This document shows, one piece after another, positions 8,472 through 17,810 of a stretch of 64,000 bases of DNA (its first letter is position 1; each line of letters starts with the position of its first letter). The translations under genes were made by a program, and so were the position numbers. Below the pieces are notes generated by a model. The model was not told the origin of the DNA and ran no database searches. It saw only the letters and a program-made list of their open reading frames with translations. Source of the DNA: an uncultured Alphaproteobacteria bacterium (GTDB taxonomy: Bacteria; Pseudomonadota; Alphaproteobacteria; JALCBB01); the NCBI GenBank assembly GCA_958267355.1, contig OY279575.1, forward strand, positions 353,726-417,725, in the 5' to 3' direction.

Positions 8472-9236
8472 ATGCCTACTCCCCAAACCCGAAAACTAGA
8501 TCTCAAAAAATTAATAAAATTTTTTGATGAAAAGCCTGAGCCACCAGAGAAAAATAGCATAGGGCACGCTACGGCTTTAGTATCTCTTTTTGGTGAAGAT
8601 TTGGCATTTGGTCTTCTAAAGGAGTACTGCAGCCGAAAAAATTATGAATTTTCTTTACTGAGTCGTAAATGTAAAAATGAAGGTAGTTCGGGTTCAAGGT
8701 TAGATGGCTGGGTACAAATTAAAACTGGAAAAAGAAAAACATTTCACTTTCAAACAGAAGTCAAAAATTGGAGTGCCCACGCAACTGATGGTAAAAGAAT
8801 TCCTCTTAAAATTTGTCCAGACAAATATGATGCAATTAGATTTGAAAGGTTTGGAAGGGAATTTACTGAGAATAATTTTCCAAAGAAAGTGCCAAAAGTT
8901 CTTACGGTAATAGAAAAGCCAACAAAAGAAAAAGAACTATTGCGGTGTAATGGTATCCCAGTGGATATGAAGGTTAATCCGCTACCTTTGCTTTGTTATT
9001 GGTTTGCACTCTATCCGAGCGAGAAGAAAGGAAAGTATAGAAGTGTAGATAAGTACTTTGATACGGATGAATTTTTTAATCTAGAGTTGGGTAAGGGAGA
9101 AAATTTCAAACGGCTTTATGTGTTTTCCATGTCTAGCTTCACAAGAAACTTGATTCGTGATGGCGTTAACGAAATTTATGTTGATATGGAAAATTTAAAT
9201 CCTCGTATGGATTGGATTAGTGAAATCTTCCCTTAA
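8472..9236 (+). CDS. Hypothetical protein, possible PD-(D/E)XK nuclease fold
   Basis: 254 residues from the ATG at 8472, which has GGAG 9 bp upstream (a GTG at 8457 is in frame but less well placed). I do not recognise the family. The segment SRLDGWVQI followed about 15 residues later by FHFQTEVKNWS gives a D-x(n)-E-x-K pattern like restriction-type nuclease cores; this is inference from pattern only. The rest is Lys/Phe-rich with no membrane segment or signal peptide. The gene is clearly more AT-rich than ilvD, suggesting transfer. It precedes the TPR gene by 118 bp on the same strand and the two may be co-transcribed. Confidence 0.75.
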   Translation: MPTPQTRKLDLKKLIKFFDEKPEPPEKNSIGHATALVSLFGEDLAFGLLKEYCSRKNYEFSLLSRKCKNEGSSGSRLDGWVQIKTGKRKTFHFQTEVKNWSAHATDGKRIPLKICPDKYDAIRFERFGREFTENNFPKKVPKVLTVIEKPTKEKELLRCNGIPVDMKVNPLPLLCYWFALYPSEKKGKYRSVDKYFDTDEFFNLELGKGENFKRLYVFSMSSFTRNLIRDGVNEIYVDMENLNPRMDWISEIFP

Positions 9237-9354
9237 ATCGACAAAGAAACCAGAGATCAAAAGCCCAGTGGCGAACGAGGGCTAATTATCACCCGCCGCA
9301 AGGAATCGAATCACAAAATTCCCTATCCTCTAAATCCAGTGCTATTCTGTTGGG

Positions 9355-10551
9355 ATGAACCAAGAAAGCATAGAAGATATCTGCGATGCGGCTAAAGAAC
9401 ATTTAGCTCGTGAAGAATATGACAAAGCGAGGCACCTGCTTCTTCAAGCTATTCCACTTCTCGAATCTCAAAGCAATAAGCGAAACCTTTCTGTTGCTTA
9501 CAATGATTTGGGTATAGCCAATAGGCGGCTTGGAAAATTGGGTGAAGCATGGAGTTATTTTTTAAAGGTCATAGAATTATCCGAAGAGCTAGAAGATGAT
9601 TATGGCCTTGCTACTGCGTATAACAATTTAGGTCTTATCGCAGATACACGCGGCAGTTTAGAAGAAGCGGAGCGTTTATACACCAAATCTTTAAGAATAT
9701 ATAGAATTACTGGTGGGCAAAAAGAAGTTTCTGACCTTCTTGTTAACTTAGGTGTTCTTGCCCAAGTGCGAGGAAGATTAGATGAAGCAGAACAATTGTA
9801 CAAAGAGGCTTTGGAATTAAGTAAATTTTTAGAGGATAAAGATCTTACAGCTTCGATTTATACAAACATAGGTAACATTAGGCTATCGCAAAGAAAATTC
9901 GGTGAAGCAGAGCAGTTATTCCGAAAATCTTTGGAACTGTACAAGTCTATAGACAGCAAAAGCGGAATTGCTGATACCTATGCTAACCTTGGAGTAATTG
10001 CGAAAAAACGGCATTATCTTGAAGAGGCAACTCGCTTTTTCTATAAAGCGCTGGAGTTGCAGGAAGAATTAGAAGACAAATACGGTATCGTGAAGACCTG
10101 CCGCAATCTTGGTACCATTGCGCGAGAGCGAAACAATACCCATGAAGCGGAATGCTTTTATTATAAATCTTTGGATTTATCGAAAGGACTAGAAAGTAAA
10201 GAAGACATTGCAGATTCGTACTGTTGTCTTGCTGTTGTAGCTCGGGGTAGAAAAGACTTTACTTCTTGGAAGAGCCTTCTTTTGAAGGCAAAAAATTTAT
10301 ATGCTGAGATGGAGGCAGAAAGAAAATTACGGGGTGTTAAAAAGGAGTTAATATTGTATGGAAGAATAAGAAGATGGTGGATTTTATCTGGTAAAAAGAT
10401 CATTTTAGGAGGAAGTGGGGGAGGAGTAATTGGGGTATTTGTAGGTGGGGCTTTAGAAAAGATGGCCAATTCTATTGTTACCCATACACTAGATAAGGGA
10501 TTAAATTTTATTTCAGGCCTTTTTGGTAATGGTACTCCTCCTTCCTTCTAA
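9355..10551 (+). CDS. TPR-repeat protein with C-terminal hydrophobic segment
   Basis: 398 residues. From about residue 12 to 320 there are seven to eight tetratricopeptide repeats with a 40-residue period of the kinesin light chain-like type, as shown by recurring AYNNLGLIA, DLLVNLGVLAQ and YANLGVIAKK and ALELxxxLEDK linkers. Residues about 345-365 (GKKIILGGSGGGVIGVFVGG) form a Gly-rich hydrophobic stretch that could insert in a membrane, leaving a short tail. TPR domains bind proteins, so this is probably a scaffold or sensor; no enzymatic domain is seen. It is AT-rich like the gene before it. No good ribosome site precedes the ATG. Confidence 0.85.
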   Translation: MNQESIEDICDAAKEHLAREEYDKARHLLLQAIPLLESQSNKRNLSVAYNDLGIANRRLGKLGEAWSYFLKVIELSEELEDDYGLATAYNNLGLIADTRGSLEEAERLYTKSLRIYRITGGQKEVSDLLVNLGVLAQVRGRLDEAEQLYKEALELSKFLEDKDLTASIYTNIGNIRLSQRKFGEAEQLFRKSLELYKSIDSKSGIADTYANLGVIAKKRHYLEEATRFFYKALELQEELEDKYGIVKTCRNLGTIARERNNTHEAECFYYKSLDLSKGLESKEDIADSYCCLAVVARGRKDFTSWKSLLLKAKNLYAEMEAERKLRGVKKELILYGRIRRWWILSGKKIILGGSGGGVIGVFVGGALEKMANSIVTHTLDKGLNFISGLFGNGTPPSF

Positions 10552-11550
10552 ACAAATATCTTAGTCCCTCTATCAATCTAAAAGATTATAAGTTATAGAG
10601 CTTGGATAAAAATAAAAGAGAGGGTATCTATAACTACCCAAACTGCCAAAGCTGTCTCCTACCCCCCTAAAGGGGGGCAGTCGCCACCTTTGGTTTCCTG
10701 TCTCTTCCCTGTCTTCACAGTACCCTGATTTCTAAGCCGCAGAAAAAGGGGTAAGTGCTAGGCTCTACTTCAACATTTAATTTACGCACCCTTGCGGGTG
10801 CTCTTGCCGCCTACGGCGGCGTCCGCTTGCGCGCGAATGCCGTGCGCGCCATTCGCTAACGCTCCACTCCGCTCGCGCTCGTGCCCTACGGGCACTCGGT
10901 GGGTCTTCATCTTCATAACGGGAGCCAGTTAATCCCCCCAATCTTACGCTCCCCCCGCAAGGTGTCCCCGTAGGGGCGTGAAGGCACACAAACGGGTCTT
11001 AATTTTTTCTATCTCTTTTTTTCATTTTTTAGATACTTTTTTCTCTAATAAGGGGGCATTTATATAATTTACCCCCCTAGGGGCGCGAGTGAGCGAAGCG
11101 AACGAGCGGGCACGCGTGGCGAAGCTTGCCGAGCCACGCAAAAGCCCGCGGGCTTGGCGCACCCCGAGCGAAGCGAGGGGGGGTAAAGCCGAGCAAAAAG
11201 CGCCCGCAAGGGCGCGTAAAAAGCGGGCGGATTAAATGTTGCGAGAAAGACTAACCCTGACCCATTTTTCTGCGGCTTAGAAATCAGGGTACTGTAAAGA
11301 TGGGGAAGGCACAGATTAACTTTGAGACGAAGACCTATAAAGGCTTAACCCACCAGTAAGACGAAGACGGGAGAAGGCGCGGCTTGCCCCACAGGGGCGT
11401 TTTTTTTGAAGCAAATTTAAAATGAAACTACTTGTAATTTTAAAGTGAAACTTTAAATTTGCAAGGTTAATTTTCATAATTATTTGAATAAATTGAATTT
11501 TCCATATAGGCATAGTCGCGAAGGCAAGCACGGCGTCGCACACCCGTAAA
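10552..11550. repeat. 1-kb intergenic region with two copies of the dispersed mosaic repeat
   Basis: Gap between the TPR gene and the oxidoreductase gene. 10661-10678 is a GC-rich hairpin (CCCCCCTAAAGGGGGG). Copy 1 of the repeat family runs 10721-10911 in + orientation (core from TACCCTGATTTCTAAGCCGC), and copy 2 runs about 11080-11395 in - orientation with its core at 11231-11291. Together they form a large imperfect inverted repeat around an AT-rich spacer (about 10990-11070). 11405-11530 is AT-rich. No credible gene is seen. Confidence 0.85.
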
Positions 11551-12927
11551 TTAAGCCCCATCTAAAAGGGTTTGTACGGTGGCTAGGTCTGTGAACTTCT
11601 CACGGATGCGATTGTCAGGGGCAGACGCTTCTTCTGCTTTTTCAATCACACGCCAATCGTCTAGTGAGTAGGTACGCACGCCGCGTTCGGCAAGTAGCTT
11701 GTCTAAGCCCGTGGCTCCTTGCTTTGGCGAGTCGGTGGCCCCAGACAGTTCGGCAAGCAGGGAGTCCATTCGCGCATGGGATTCCTTGCGATTGGTGGCA
11801 ATCGCTCCTGTTGGCCCACGTCCGCACCAGCCGACTGCCCAAAGCCTTGAGTCGATCTTTCCGTCTTGATTGGCGAAAACGCCACGCGCTGCATCATACG
11901 GAACACCCAGCAACGGCGGAGTTACATAACCAATACAAGAAACCGCAAAATCACAGGCAAGTTCTAGTTCTTCTCCTGTGTCTTGCCACGCCCCGTTTGC
12001 TCCACGCTTGCGTATGGCAAAACGCACAGCCGCTAACTTGCCCTCCCTTTCCACAAAAGCCACAGGACGATAGCCAAACGCCCAAACCAACTCCCGCGTA
12101 TTCGGCACAGTTGCTTCTGTCCCTTCTGCTACTTCTAAAAACGACTGCAAGTTCCCCTTACGCCGCCGCACTTCAACGGGAGTCGTTATTGCATCTTGGT
12201 CTTGCTCCGCCACAAGCGACTGCAAGGCTTCGGCGTTAGAGTCGGCTCCTTCAAGACGCACCTGCACCCCGTCCAGCTTCAACAGCTCGCGCAACTCGGG
12301 CGTAGTGCATTTGGCTTCTGCCGCTCCACTACGCCCCGCCATAACGACTCCCCCCTGCGGAGATGCAACAAGCAAGTCCCCCGCCTGTTGCGACAAATCC
12401 GAACCCGCAAAGTCGTCAGGATTACGCAGCAACACCCGTGCCACATCTACGGCGACATTTCCGTGACCCAAAACCACCGTGCGCCCACCTGCCTTCAGCG
12501 GCGGAGCTTCCGTATGCGACGGATGCGCGTTATACCAGCCAGCAAAACGATCTGAAGTCCAAACTTGCGGCACATCTTCGCCTGCAATTCCAAAGTTGCG
12601 CGACACCGAGCCGCCGACTCCCAAGACCACCGCATCGTAAAGCTCACGCAACTCAGCAAGGGAAATATGTTCGCCCACCTGCACACCACCAACAAAACGC
12701 ACCGTATCCGCTTCTAGGTGGCGCAGAAACTGTCGCTGAATGTTTTTCACCCCCTGATGGTCTGGAGCCACTCCATAGCGCACCAAGCCAAACGGAAAGG
12801 GTAAGGTTTCCAAAAGGTCAACGCGCAAATTCTCCTCGCGCTTCAGCCGTTCGCAGGCAAAAAGCGCAGCCGGACCACTGCCAACCACGGCGATTGTCCG
12901 CACGATCATATCGGGAGTCTCGCTCAT
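11551..12927 (-). CDS. Ferredoxin/adrenodoxin-type NADP+ reductase (FAD)
   Basis: About 458 residues from the ATG at 12925-12927; an in-frame TTG at 12952-12954 is a weaker alternative. The N-terminal FAD fold is TIAVVGSGPAALFACERL, followed by the family-typical LVRYGVAPDHQGVKN; the NADPH fold is TVVLGHGNVAVDVARVLL. The C-terminal GWCGRGPTGAIATNRK is diagnostic of the adrenodoxin reductase/FprA group rather than GltD. It moves electrons between NADPH and a small carrier. It is divergent from a flavodoxin gene about 145 bp away, a likely redox partner; no ferredoxin is seen in the window. Confidence 0.88.
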   Translation of the reverse strand: MSETPDMIVRTIAVVGSGPAALFACERLKREENLRVDLLETLPFPFGLVRYGVAPDHQGVKNIQRQFLRHLEADTVRFVGGVQVGEHISLAELRELYDAVVLGVGGSVSRNFGIAGEDVPQVWTSDRFAGWYNAHPSHTEAPPLKAGGRTVVLGHGNVAVDVARVLLRNPDDFAGSDLSQQAGDLLVASPQGGVVMAGRSGAAEAKCTTPELRELLKLDGVQVRLEGADSNAEALQSLVAEQDQDAITTPVEVRRRKGNLQSFLEVAEGTEATVPNTRELVWAFGYRPVAFVEREGKLAAVRFAIRKRGANGAWQDTGEELELACDFAVSCIGYVTPPLLGVPYDAARGVFANQDGKIDSRLWAVGWCGRGPTGAIATNRKESHARMDSLLAELSGATDSPKQGATGLDKLLAERGVRTYSLDDWRVIEKAEEASAPDNRIREKFTDLATVQTLLDGA

Positions 12928-13072
12928 TGGATTCGTTCTAGCACAAGCCAACAAATAGGATATGCGCCCAGTCTAAGGCAAATGGTTGCAGACTCGCCAT
13001 AAAGCGGCTATTCACGGACAGAGTGCCACGAGAAACAACTTCGTGCCACAGCACAAGCGTATATGGTTTGCT

Positions 13073-13573
13073 ATGATGGGCGTACAAATTTTTGTCGGAA
13101 CCATGACAGGCACGGCAAGCTTGGTCGCGGAAGAACTAGAACGCGCACTATCCGAGCTGGGGCGTTCTGTGGAAGTGGTGGATATGGCAGACGCAACCGT
13201 GGAAATGCTACGCGACTCTGCCAAGCTTTGTTTGATTTGCACCAGCACCTACGGCGACGGAGAAGTACCCGACAATGCCTTTGAGTTATACGAAGCCTTG
13301 GAGCGTGAGTCTCCTGATTTGTCTGGCGTGCGCTACGGAGTGATTGCCTTAGGCGATAGCAACTACGAAACCTTTGCCAACGGTGGCAGGCGTTTTGACG
13401 AACGACTCGCCAAGCTGGGAGCAACACGGATTGGAGAAATTTGTATCCACGACGCAAACCATTCTGAGTTACCTGAAACTTTGGCTTTGCAGTGGCTTTC
13501 GGGTTGGTTAGCGATGGCAGACAGCGAGTCAAAAAGTAGTACAGAAGGAAGTGAAGCGAGTCTATCTGTTTAG
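13073..13573 (+). CDS. Flavodoxin / MioC-like FMN protein
   Basis: 166 residues from the ATG at 13073 (13076 is also possible; an upstream extension is open but unlike the family). The FMN phosphate loop is GTMTGTA at the N-terminus, the isoalloxazine loop is [13 protein letters not shown], and the third motif is [18 protein letters not shown]. This resembles the FMN domain of diflavin reductases and MioC more than long-chain flavodoxins. A Ser/Glu-rich tail ends the protein. Probable role: one-electron carrier served by the divergent NADP+ reductase. Confidence 0.85.
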   Translation: MMGVQIFVGTMTGTASLVAEELERALSELGRSVEVVDMADATVEMLRDSAKLCLICTSTYGDGEVPDNAFELYEALERESPDLSGVRYGVIALGDSNYETFANGGRRFDERLAKLGATRIGEICIHDANHSELPETLALQWLSGWLAMADSESKSSTEGSEASLSV

Positions 13574-13670
13574 TCTGTGCTTTAACTTGGCTTGAAGCTG
13601 GCTTGAAGCTGGCTTACCTTTGGGCGTTTTTGCCATCCAAGCCGAAACCACATCACATCGGAGAAAGCAG

Positions 13671-15002
13671 ATGAATTACGATTCACTGAAGGGTTCGGTA
13701 TCTAGCAAACCTGTCCGCCAAGCTTTTTCGTCTGGCGGCGTGTCGCGCCAAGCTTTTTTATCTGGCGGCGTGTCGCGCCAAGCTTTTTTATCTGGCGGCG
13801 TGTCGCGCCAAGCTTTTTTATCTGGCGGCGTGTCGCGCCGCCGTATCCTAAAAACAGGAGCGGCATTCGCGGGTGCGGCTTTGGCGGCTCCGTATGTGCG
13901 GCGGGCTGAAGCGGCGCGCTTGAAAGTTGGTGTTTTACTCCCCAACAGCGGTGTCTTGGCGTTTTTAGGCACCAAGATCACCCAAGGGATGGAGCTAGCA
14001 ATCAACCAATCAGGCGGGCTTCTAGGCGGACGAGAAGTTGAGTGGATACGATTGGACTCCGAAACTGACCCTGCCAAGGCTCCTGAGCGTACAGCCCGCT
14101 TGGTGCGGCGTGGATGCGATATTGTTGTGGGTCCTGTCCATAGTGGTGTTCTGCTTGGAATGTTGCGGGTGCTGGGGGGTACAAACACCACCCTGCTTAT
14201 CCCCAACGCAGGAGCAGGAGCAGCAACAGGCGAACACTGCGGAGAAAATATTTTCCGCACTTCTTTTAGTAACTGGCAGGCGGCTTGGCCGATGGGCAGG
14301 TTTTTGGCACAGCGGGGTTTGCGCAGGGTTACGACAATGAGCTGGAACTACGCTGCGGGCACGGAGTCGGTTCAGGGCTTCACAGAAGGATTTGCATCAC
14401 TTGGCGGCGAGATTTCTGAAGGAATTCTTGCGCCCTATCCAGCGGCTGATTTTCACAGTTATATGACGAAGCTGGCGGCAAGTGACGCGGAAGCCATTTA
14501 CGCCTTCTTTTCGGGTGCATCTGCTGTGCAGTTTGTTAAGCAGTATCACGAAGCGGGTTTGCGCGACCGCCTACCCCTCTATGGAGTCTTCTTGACTGAA
14601 GGCACACTAGAAGCTCAGGGGGTAGCGGCTGAAGGGCTTGAGACGACTATGCACTATGCTGACGACTTACCGTTTGAAGCCAACCGAGCGTTTCGCTCTG
14701 CCTATCGTGAAGCCTATGGCGTAGACCCTGATGTCTTTTCGGTTCAGGGCTACGACACGGGGGCTTTGCTGGTGCATGCGGCACAGGCTGTTGGCGGAGA
14801 CACGGATGACAAGCCTGCGTTTCATGCGGCGTTGCGTTCGTTTCGGGGTGTGAGTAGTCCGCGTGGGGCTTGGCATTTTTCTAGGGCGCAGAATCCTGTT
14901 CAAGATTTTTACCTACGCCGTGCGGCGGGCGGACAAAACCGCTACATAGAGACCATTGCGCAAGATGTCACGGATCCTGCGCAGGGTTGTACGCTGGTTT
15001 AA
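13671..15002 (+). CDS. ABC transporter substrate-binding protein, Tat-exported (LivK type)
   Basis: 443 residues from the ATG at 13671, which has GGAGA 6 bp upstream. A long n-region contains four direct 10-residue repeats (QAF-S/L-SGGVSR type, 30 bp each). It is followed by a twin-arginine signal, SRRRILKTG, a hydrophobic stretch and a cleavage site near RRAEA. The mature protein is a type I periplasmic binding fold beginning LKVGVLLPNSGVLAFLG with GVLLGMLRVLGG and YDTGALLVHAA, typical of branched-chain amino acid, amide or urea receptors. It heads an operon with two permeases and two ATPases. The exact ligand cannot be read from sequence. Confidence 0.9.
   Translation: MNYDSLKGSVSSKPVRQAFSSGGVSRQAFLSGGVSRQAFLSGGVSRQAFLSGGVSRRRILKTGAAFAGAALAAPYVRRAEAARLKVGVLLPNSGVLAFLGTKITQGMELAINQSGGLLGGREVEWIRLDSETDPAKAPERTARLVRRGCDIVVGPVHSGVLLGMLRVLGGTNTTLLIPNAGAGAATGEHCGENIFRTSFSNWQAAWPMGRFLAQRGLRRVTTMSWNYAAGTESVQGFTEGFASLGGEISEGILAPYPAADFHSYMTKLAASDAEAIYAFFSGASAVQFVKQYHEAGLRDRLPLYGVFLTEGTLEAQGVAAEGLETTMHYADDLPFEANRAFRSAYREAYGVDPDVFSVQGYDTGALLVHAAQAVGGDTDDKPAFHAALRSFRGVSSPRGAWHFSRAQNPVQDFYLRRAAGGQNRYIETIAQDVTDPAQGCTLV
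13716..13835 (+). repeat. Four perfect-length 30-bp tandem repeats in the Tat n-region
   Basis: Units start at 13716, 13746, 13776 and 13806, each CGCCAAGCTTTTTTATCTGG plus CGGCGTGTCG with one or two changes in the first. They encode repeated copies of a segment ending just before the twin-arginine motif, and the Tat SRRR partly arises from the last copy. Confidence 0.92.
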
Positions 15003-15059
15003 GCGGTTTGATTGAAGCAGCGGCGGCTCCGAGCTTGTGTTGATGGAGTCCGTGTTGCG

Positions 15060-15932
15060 ATGAGTTTTGAATTTCTGCTTTTGCAGGTCTTAAACGGACT
15101 GCACCATGGTTTACTTCTATTCCTTGTTGCTGGGGGTTTGTCCTTAATCTTCGGCTTGCTGGGCGTGGTAAATCTTGCGCATGGTTCGTTTTATATGTTT
15201 GGGGCTTGGCTTGCTTGGTGGGCGAGTGGTGTTTTTGGGAGTTACTGGCTTGCTTTGCCTGTGTTGCTTGTTTTGGTTGCGCTTGGTGCGTTTGGACTTG
15301 AACGAGCGTTATTTCGTTACATATACGATAAGCCACATTTGGTGCATGTTTTGCTGACCTACGGTTTGGTTTTGCTGTTGGACGAAGCCCGCAGTCTTCT
15401 CTGGGATGATGATGTGCATGGGCTAGAAGCTCCGCCGCCTTTTGCGCGTTCATTAGAACTGGGAGAAGATTTACCTGACTATCCTGTGTGGCGGCTTGTG
15501 GTGTCGGGTTTTTGTTTGTTGCTTGCGTTGGGTTTGTGGTGGCTTTCTTCGCGCACGCGTTTCGGAGCGGCTGTGCGGGCGGGTGTTGAGCGGCGTGAGA
15601 TGGCGGAAGGCCTTGGCATAGATACGCCGCGTTTATTCTTGTTGGTTTTTGTCTTGGGAGCGACTCTAGCGGGGCTTGCGGGAGCTTTGGCGACTCCGAT
15701 TGCTTCTGTTTATCCTGGGCTTGATGCGCAGGTATTGATTTTGTCTTTTGTGGTGGTGGTGGTGGGCGGGATTGGCTCCTTGAGCGGAGCCTTTTTTGCG
15801 GCTTTGGTGATTGGCGTGGCGGATACTTTAGCTCGTGACTTGGTTCCTGCTTTTGCGGGTGTTGCTGTTTATCTGCTGATGTTTGCGGCTTTAGTCTGGA
15901 GACCTGAAGGTGTTCTTGCGAAGCGCAACTAG
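15060..15932 (+). CDS. livH: Branched-chain amino acid/amide ABC permease, LivH type
   Basis: 290 residues from the ATG at 15060, with GGAG about 13 bp upstream; an upstream TTG at 15012 is less likely. LivH hallmarks are LNGLHHGLLLFLVAGGLSLI and FGLLGVVNLAHGSFYMFGA near the N-terminus and VVVVVGGIGSLSGAFFAALV near the C-terminus. About eight membrane helices are visible. It forms the channel with LivM. 57 bp separate it from the binding-protein gene. Confidence 0.92.
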   Translation: MSFEFLLLQVLNGLHHGLLLFLVAGGLSLIFGLLGVVNLAHGSFYMFGAWLAWWASGVFGSYWLALPVLLVLVALGAFGLERALFRYIYDKPHLVHVLLTYGLVLLLDEARSLLWDDDVHGLEAPPPFARSLELGEDLPDYPVWRLVVSGFCLLLALGLWWLSSRTRFGAAVRAGVERREMAEGLGIDTPRLFLLVFVLGATLAGLAGALATPIASVYPGLDAQVLILSFVVVVVGGIGSLSGAFFAALVIGVADTLARDLVPAFAGVAVYLLMFAALVWRPEGVLAKRN

Positions 15933-16995
15933 ACGCAACTCTGTGCGACAGGCTGCAGCCAGCGATGCGAGTCACGAGTCGTTTACGCGTTTGCGTAACT
16001 TGGCGAGTCGTTGGCGTGATGGTCCTGCTCCTTTGGTATTTTTGTTACCGCCTTTGCTGGTGGCGACTTGGTTTGTGCCTGATTATGATTTACAGCGTCT
16101 TGCCAAGTTTTTGATTTTTGCCATTCTTGCTATGGGGTTAGATTTTTTGGCGGGGCGTGGGCATTTGGTTAGTTTGGGGCAAGCGGGCTTTTTCGCCATC
16201 GGAGCCTACAGCTTTGCCTTACTTGCGGGAACTTGTGATGGTGAGCCGCTACTTTCTTTGCTGCTTGGTATGTTGGTGGCGGGTTTGATTGCGGGGGGTT
16301 TTGCGTGTCTTGCGGGCGTGCCTGCTTTACGCACACGCGGCGTTTATTTCTTGATGGTGACTTTGGCTTTGGGGCAGATGGTTTTTTATGCGTTGCATGA
16401 TATTCCGTTGTTTGGTGGTTCGGATGGTATTTTTGTCTGCGCGTCTCCGCGAGCGATTGAAGTGTTAAGTCTGTCTGGCTCGCGTGTGTATTACTTGATG
16501 ACTGTGGCGAGTTTTGGTTTTGCGGTTTTGCTGTTCTGGTGCTTGCGGCGGAGTTTTTTCGGCACTTTACTCGGAGCTTCTGCAACGGCTGAAGTGCGGC
16601 TTGCGGCTTTGGGCTATGCGGTTTTGCCGATACGGCTTGCTGCCTTCACTTTGGTTGGAGCCGTAGCGGGCTATGCAGGCGCGTTAGAAGCGATGCGATT
16701 TCGCTTTGTCAATCCGGAGCTTGCGACTTGGCATTTGTCGGGTTTGTTGTTGGTGATGGTAATTCTGGGTGGTAGGAATCGTTTATGGGGTGCAGTGCTT
16801 GGTGCGGCATTGGTTATTGGATTGGAAGATTTGTTGGTCTATTGGTTTCCTGATCATTGGCAGATCGGCATTGGTGTCTTGGCGGTGGTGGTGGCACTAT
16901 TTCTACCCAATGGAGTTCTATTCTTTGCCCGTCGGCTATCGTTTCGCCGACTGGGTGTGTGGCTTGTGCGTCAGAAGGAAAGCCCACTGCGATGA
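15910..16995 (+). CDS. livM: Branched-chain amino acid/amide ABC permease, LivM type
   Basis: 361 residues from a GTG at 15910 that overlaps livH by 23 bp. A hydrophilic N-terminus of about 35 residues leads into helices with AMGLDFLAGRGHLVSLGQAGFFAIGA, the LivM signature (parts of it: GHLVSLGQAGFFAIGAYSF), then LRTRGVYFLMVTLALGQM and the ATPase-contact region MVILGGRNRLWGAVLGAALV. The start is uncertain because no ATG is available before the first helix. Translational coupling to livH is likely. Confidence 0.9.
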   Translation: MFLRSATRRNSVRQAAASDASHESFTRLRNLASRWRDGPAPLVFLLPPLLVATWFVPDYDLQRLAKFLIFAILAMGLDFLAGRGHLVSLGQAGFFAIGAYSFALLAGTCDGEPLLSLLLGMLVAGLIAGGFACLAGVPALRTRGVYFLMVTLALGQMVFYALHDIPLFGGSDGIFVCASPRAIEVLSLSGSRVYYLMTVASFGFAVLLFWCLRRSFFGTLLGASATAEVRLAALGYAVLPIRLAAFTLVGAVAGYAGALEAMRFRFVNPELATWHLSGLLLVMVILGGRNRLWGAVLGAALVIGLEDLLVYWFPDHWQIGIGVLAVVVALFLPNGVLFFARRLSFRRLGVWLVRQKESPLR

Positions 16996-17798
16996 CTCTA
17001 GGTACAGAATTTGCGGGCACAGAATTTGCGTCGGAAGTGCTTCCGTTGCGGGCTGAGGGGCTGACTCGCCGTTTCGGACGATTTACGGCTTTGCGTTCGG
17101 TTTCTGTCTCTCTGCGCCAGAATGAAATCCATGGGCTGATTGGCCCGAACGGAGCGGGCAAGACGACTCTTCTGCGTCTTCTCGGCGGACAAGACCAGCC
17201 TGAACGCGGCGGTGAGATTTGGCTAAGCGGACAGCGTGTCACCCACAGGGCAGCTTGGAAGCGGGCGCGCTTGGGTTTGGGGCGTAGTTTTCAGCGGGCG
17301 CGTTTATTTACTGATATGACAATTGCGGACAATTTAGTCTTGGCAATTCGCGGGCGCAGTTTTGCGCGGGGTGGAAATTACACTTCGGGCGGAGCGCAAA
17401 TCCGTCAAGCGGCGGAGCGGGCAATGGCTGAAGTTTCGTTGGCGGAGCGGAGTAACGAGCTGGTGCGTAACTTGTCGCATGGTGAGCGGCGGCTTGTGGA
17501 GTTGGCAATGGCGTTTGCGGGAACCGCTGACAGCGAAAGCCGAGTCGTTCTACTGGATGAACCGCTTGCGGGTTTGGGAGCAGGTGAAACGGTTCAGGCG
17601 ACTGAAGTTATTCGCCGTAATAAGAATGGGCGGGCGGTCTTGATGATTGAACATGACTTAGATGCGGTGTTTGAACTTGCTGACAGGATTACGGTTTTGA
17701 TTGCGGGGGAAGCGGTGGTGGAAGGTACACGCGAAGAAGTTTTGCGTGACCCGCGGGTTCGGGCGGCGTATTTGCCTGCTGGTGGGGCTGATAGGTAA
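16992..17798 (+). CDS. livG: ABC transporter ATPase, LivG type
   Basis: 268 residues from the ATG at 16992, which overlaps the livM stop as ATGA. Walker A is GPNGAGKTT, the signature is LSHGERRLVELAMAF (a variant of LSGGQ with His), and Walker B is VVLLDEPLAGLG. The LivG-style RTFQ-like segment GLGRSFQRARLF is present. The first residues contain a small duplication, TEFAGTEFA. It energises the LivH/LivM channel together with LivF. Confidence 0.93.
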   Translation: MTLGTEFAGTEFASEVLPLRAEGLTRRFGRFTALRSVSVSLRQNEIHGLIGPNGAGKTTLLRLLGGQDQPERGGEIWLSGQRVTHRAAWKRARLGLGRSFQRARLFTDMTIADNLVLAIRGRSFARGGNYTSGGAQIRQAAERAMAEVSLAERSNELVRNLSHGERRLVELAMAFAGTADSESRVVLLDEPLAGLGAGETVQATEVIRRNKNGRAVLMIEHDLDAVFELADRITVLIAGEAVVEGTREEVLRDPRVRAAYLPAGGADR

Positions 17799-17810
17799 GG
17801 TATCGGGATT

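Noticed and set aside
8472..10551. Integrated phage or IS as the source of islet 1
   Set aside because: No integrase, transposase, structural phage gene or flanking tRNA was seen.
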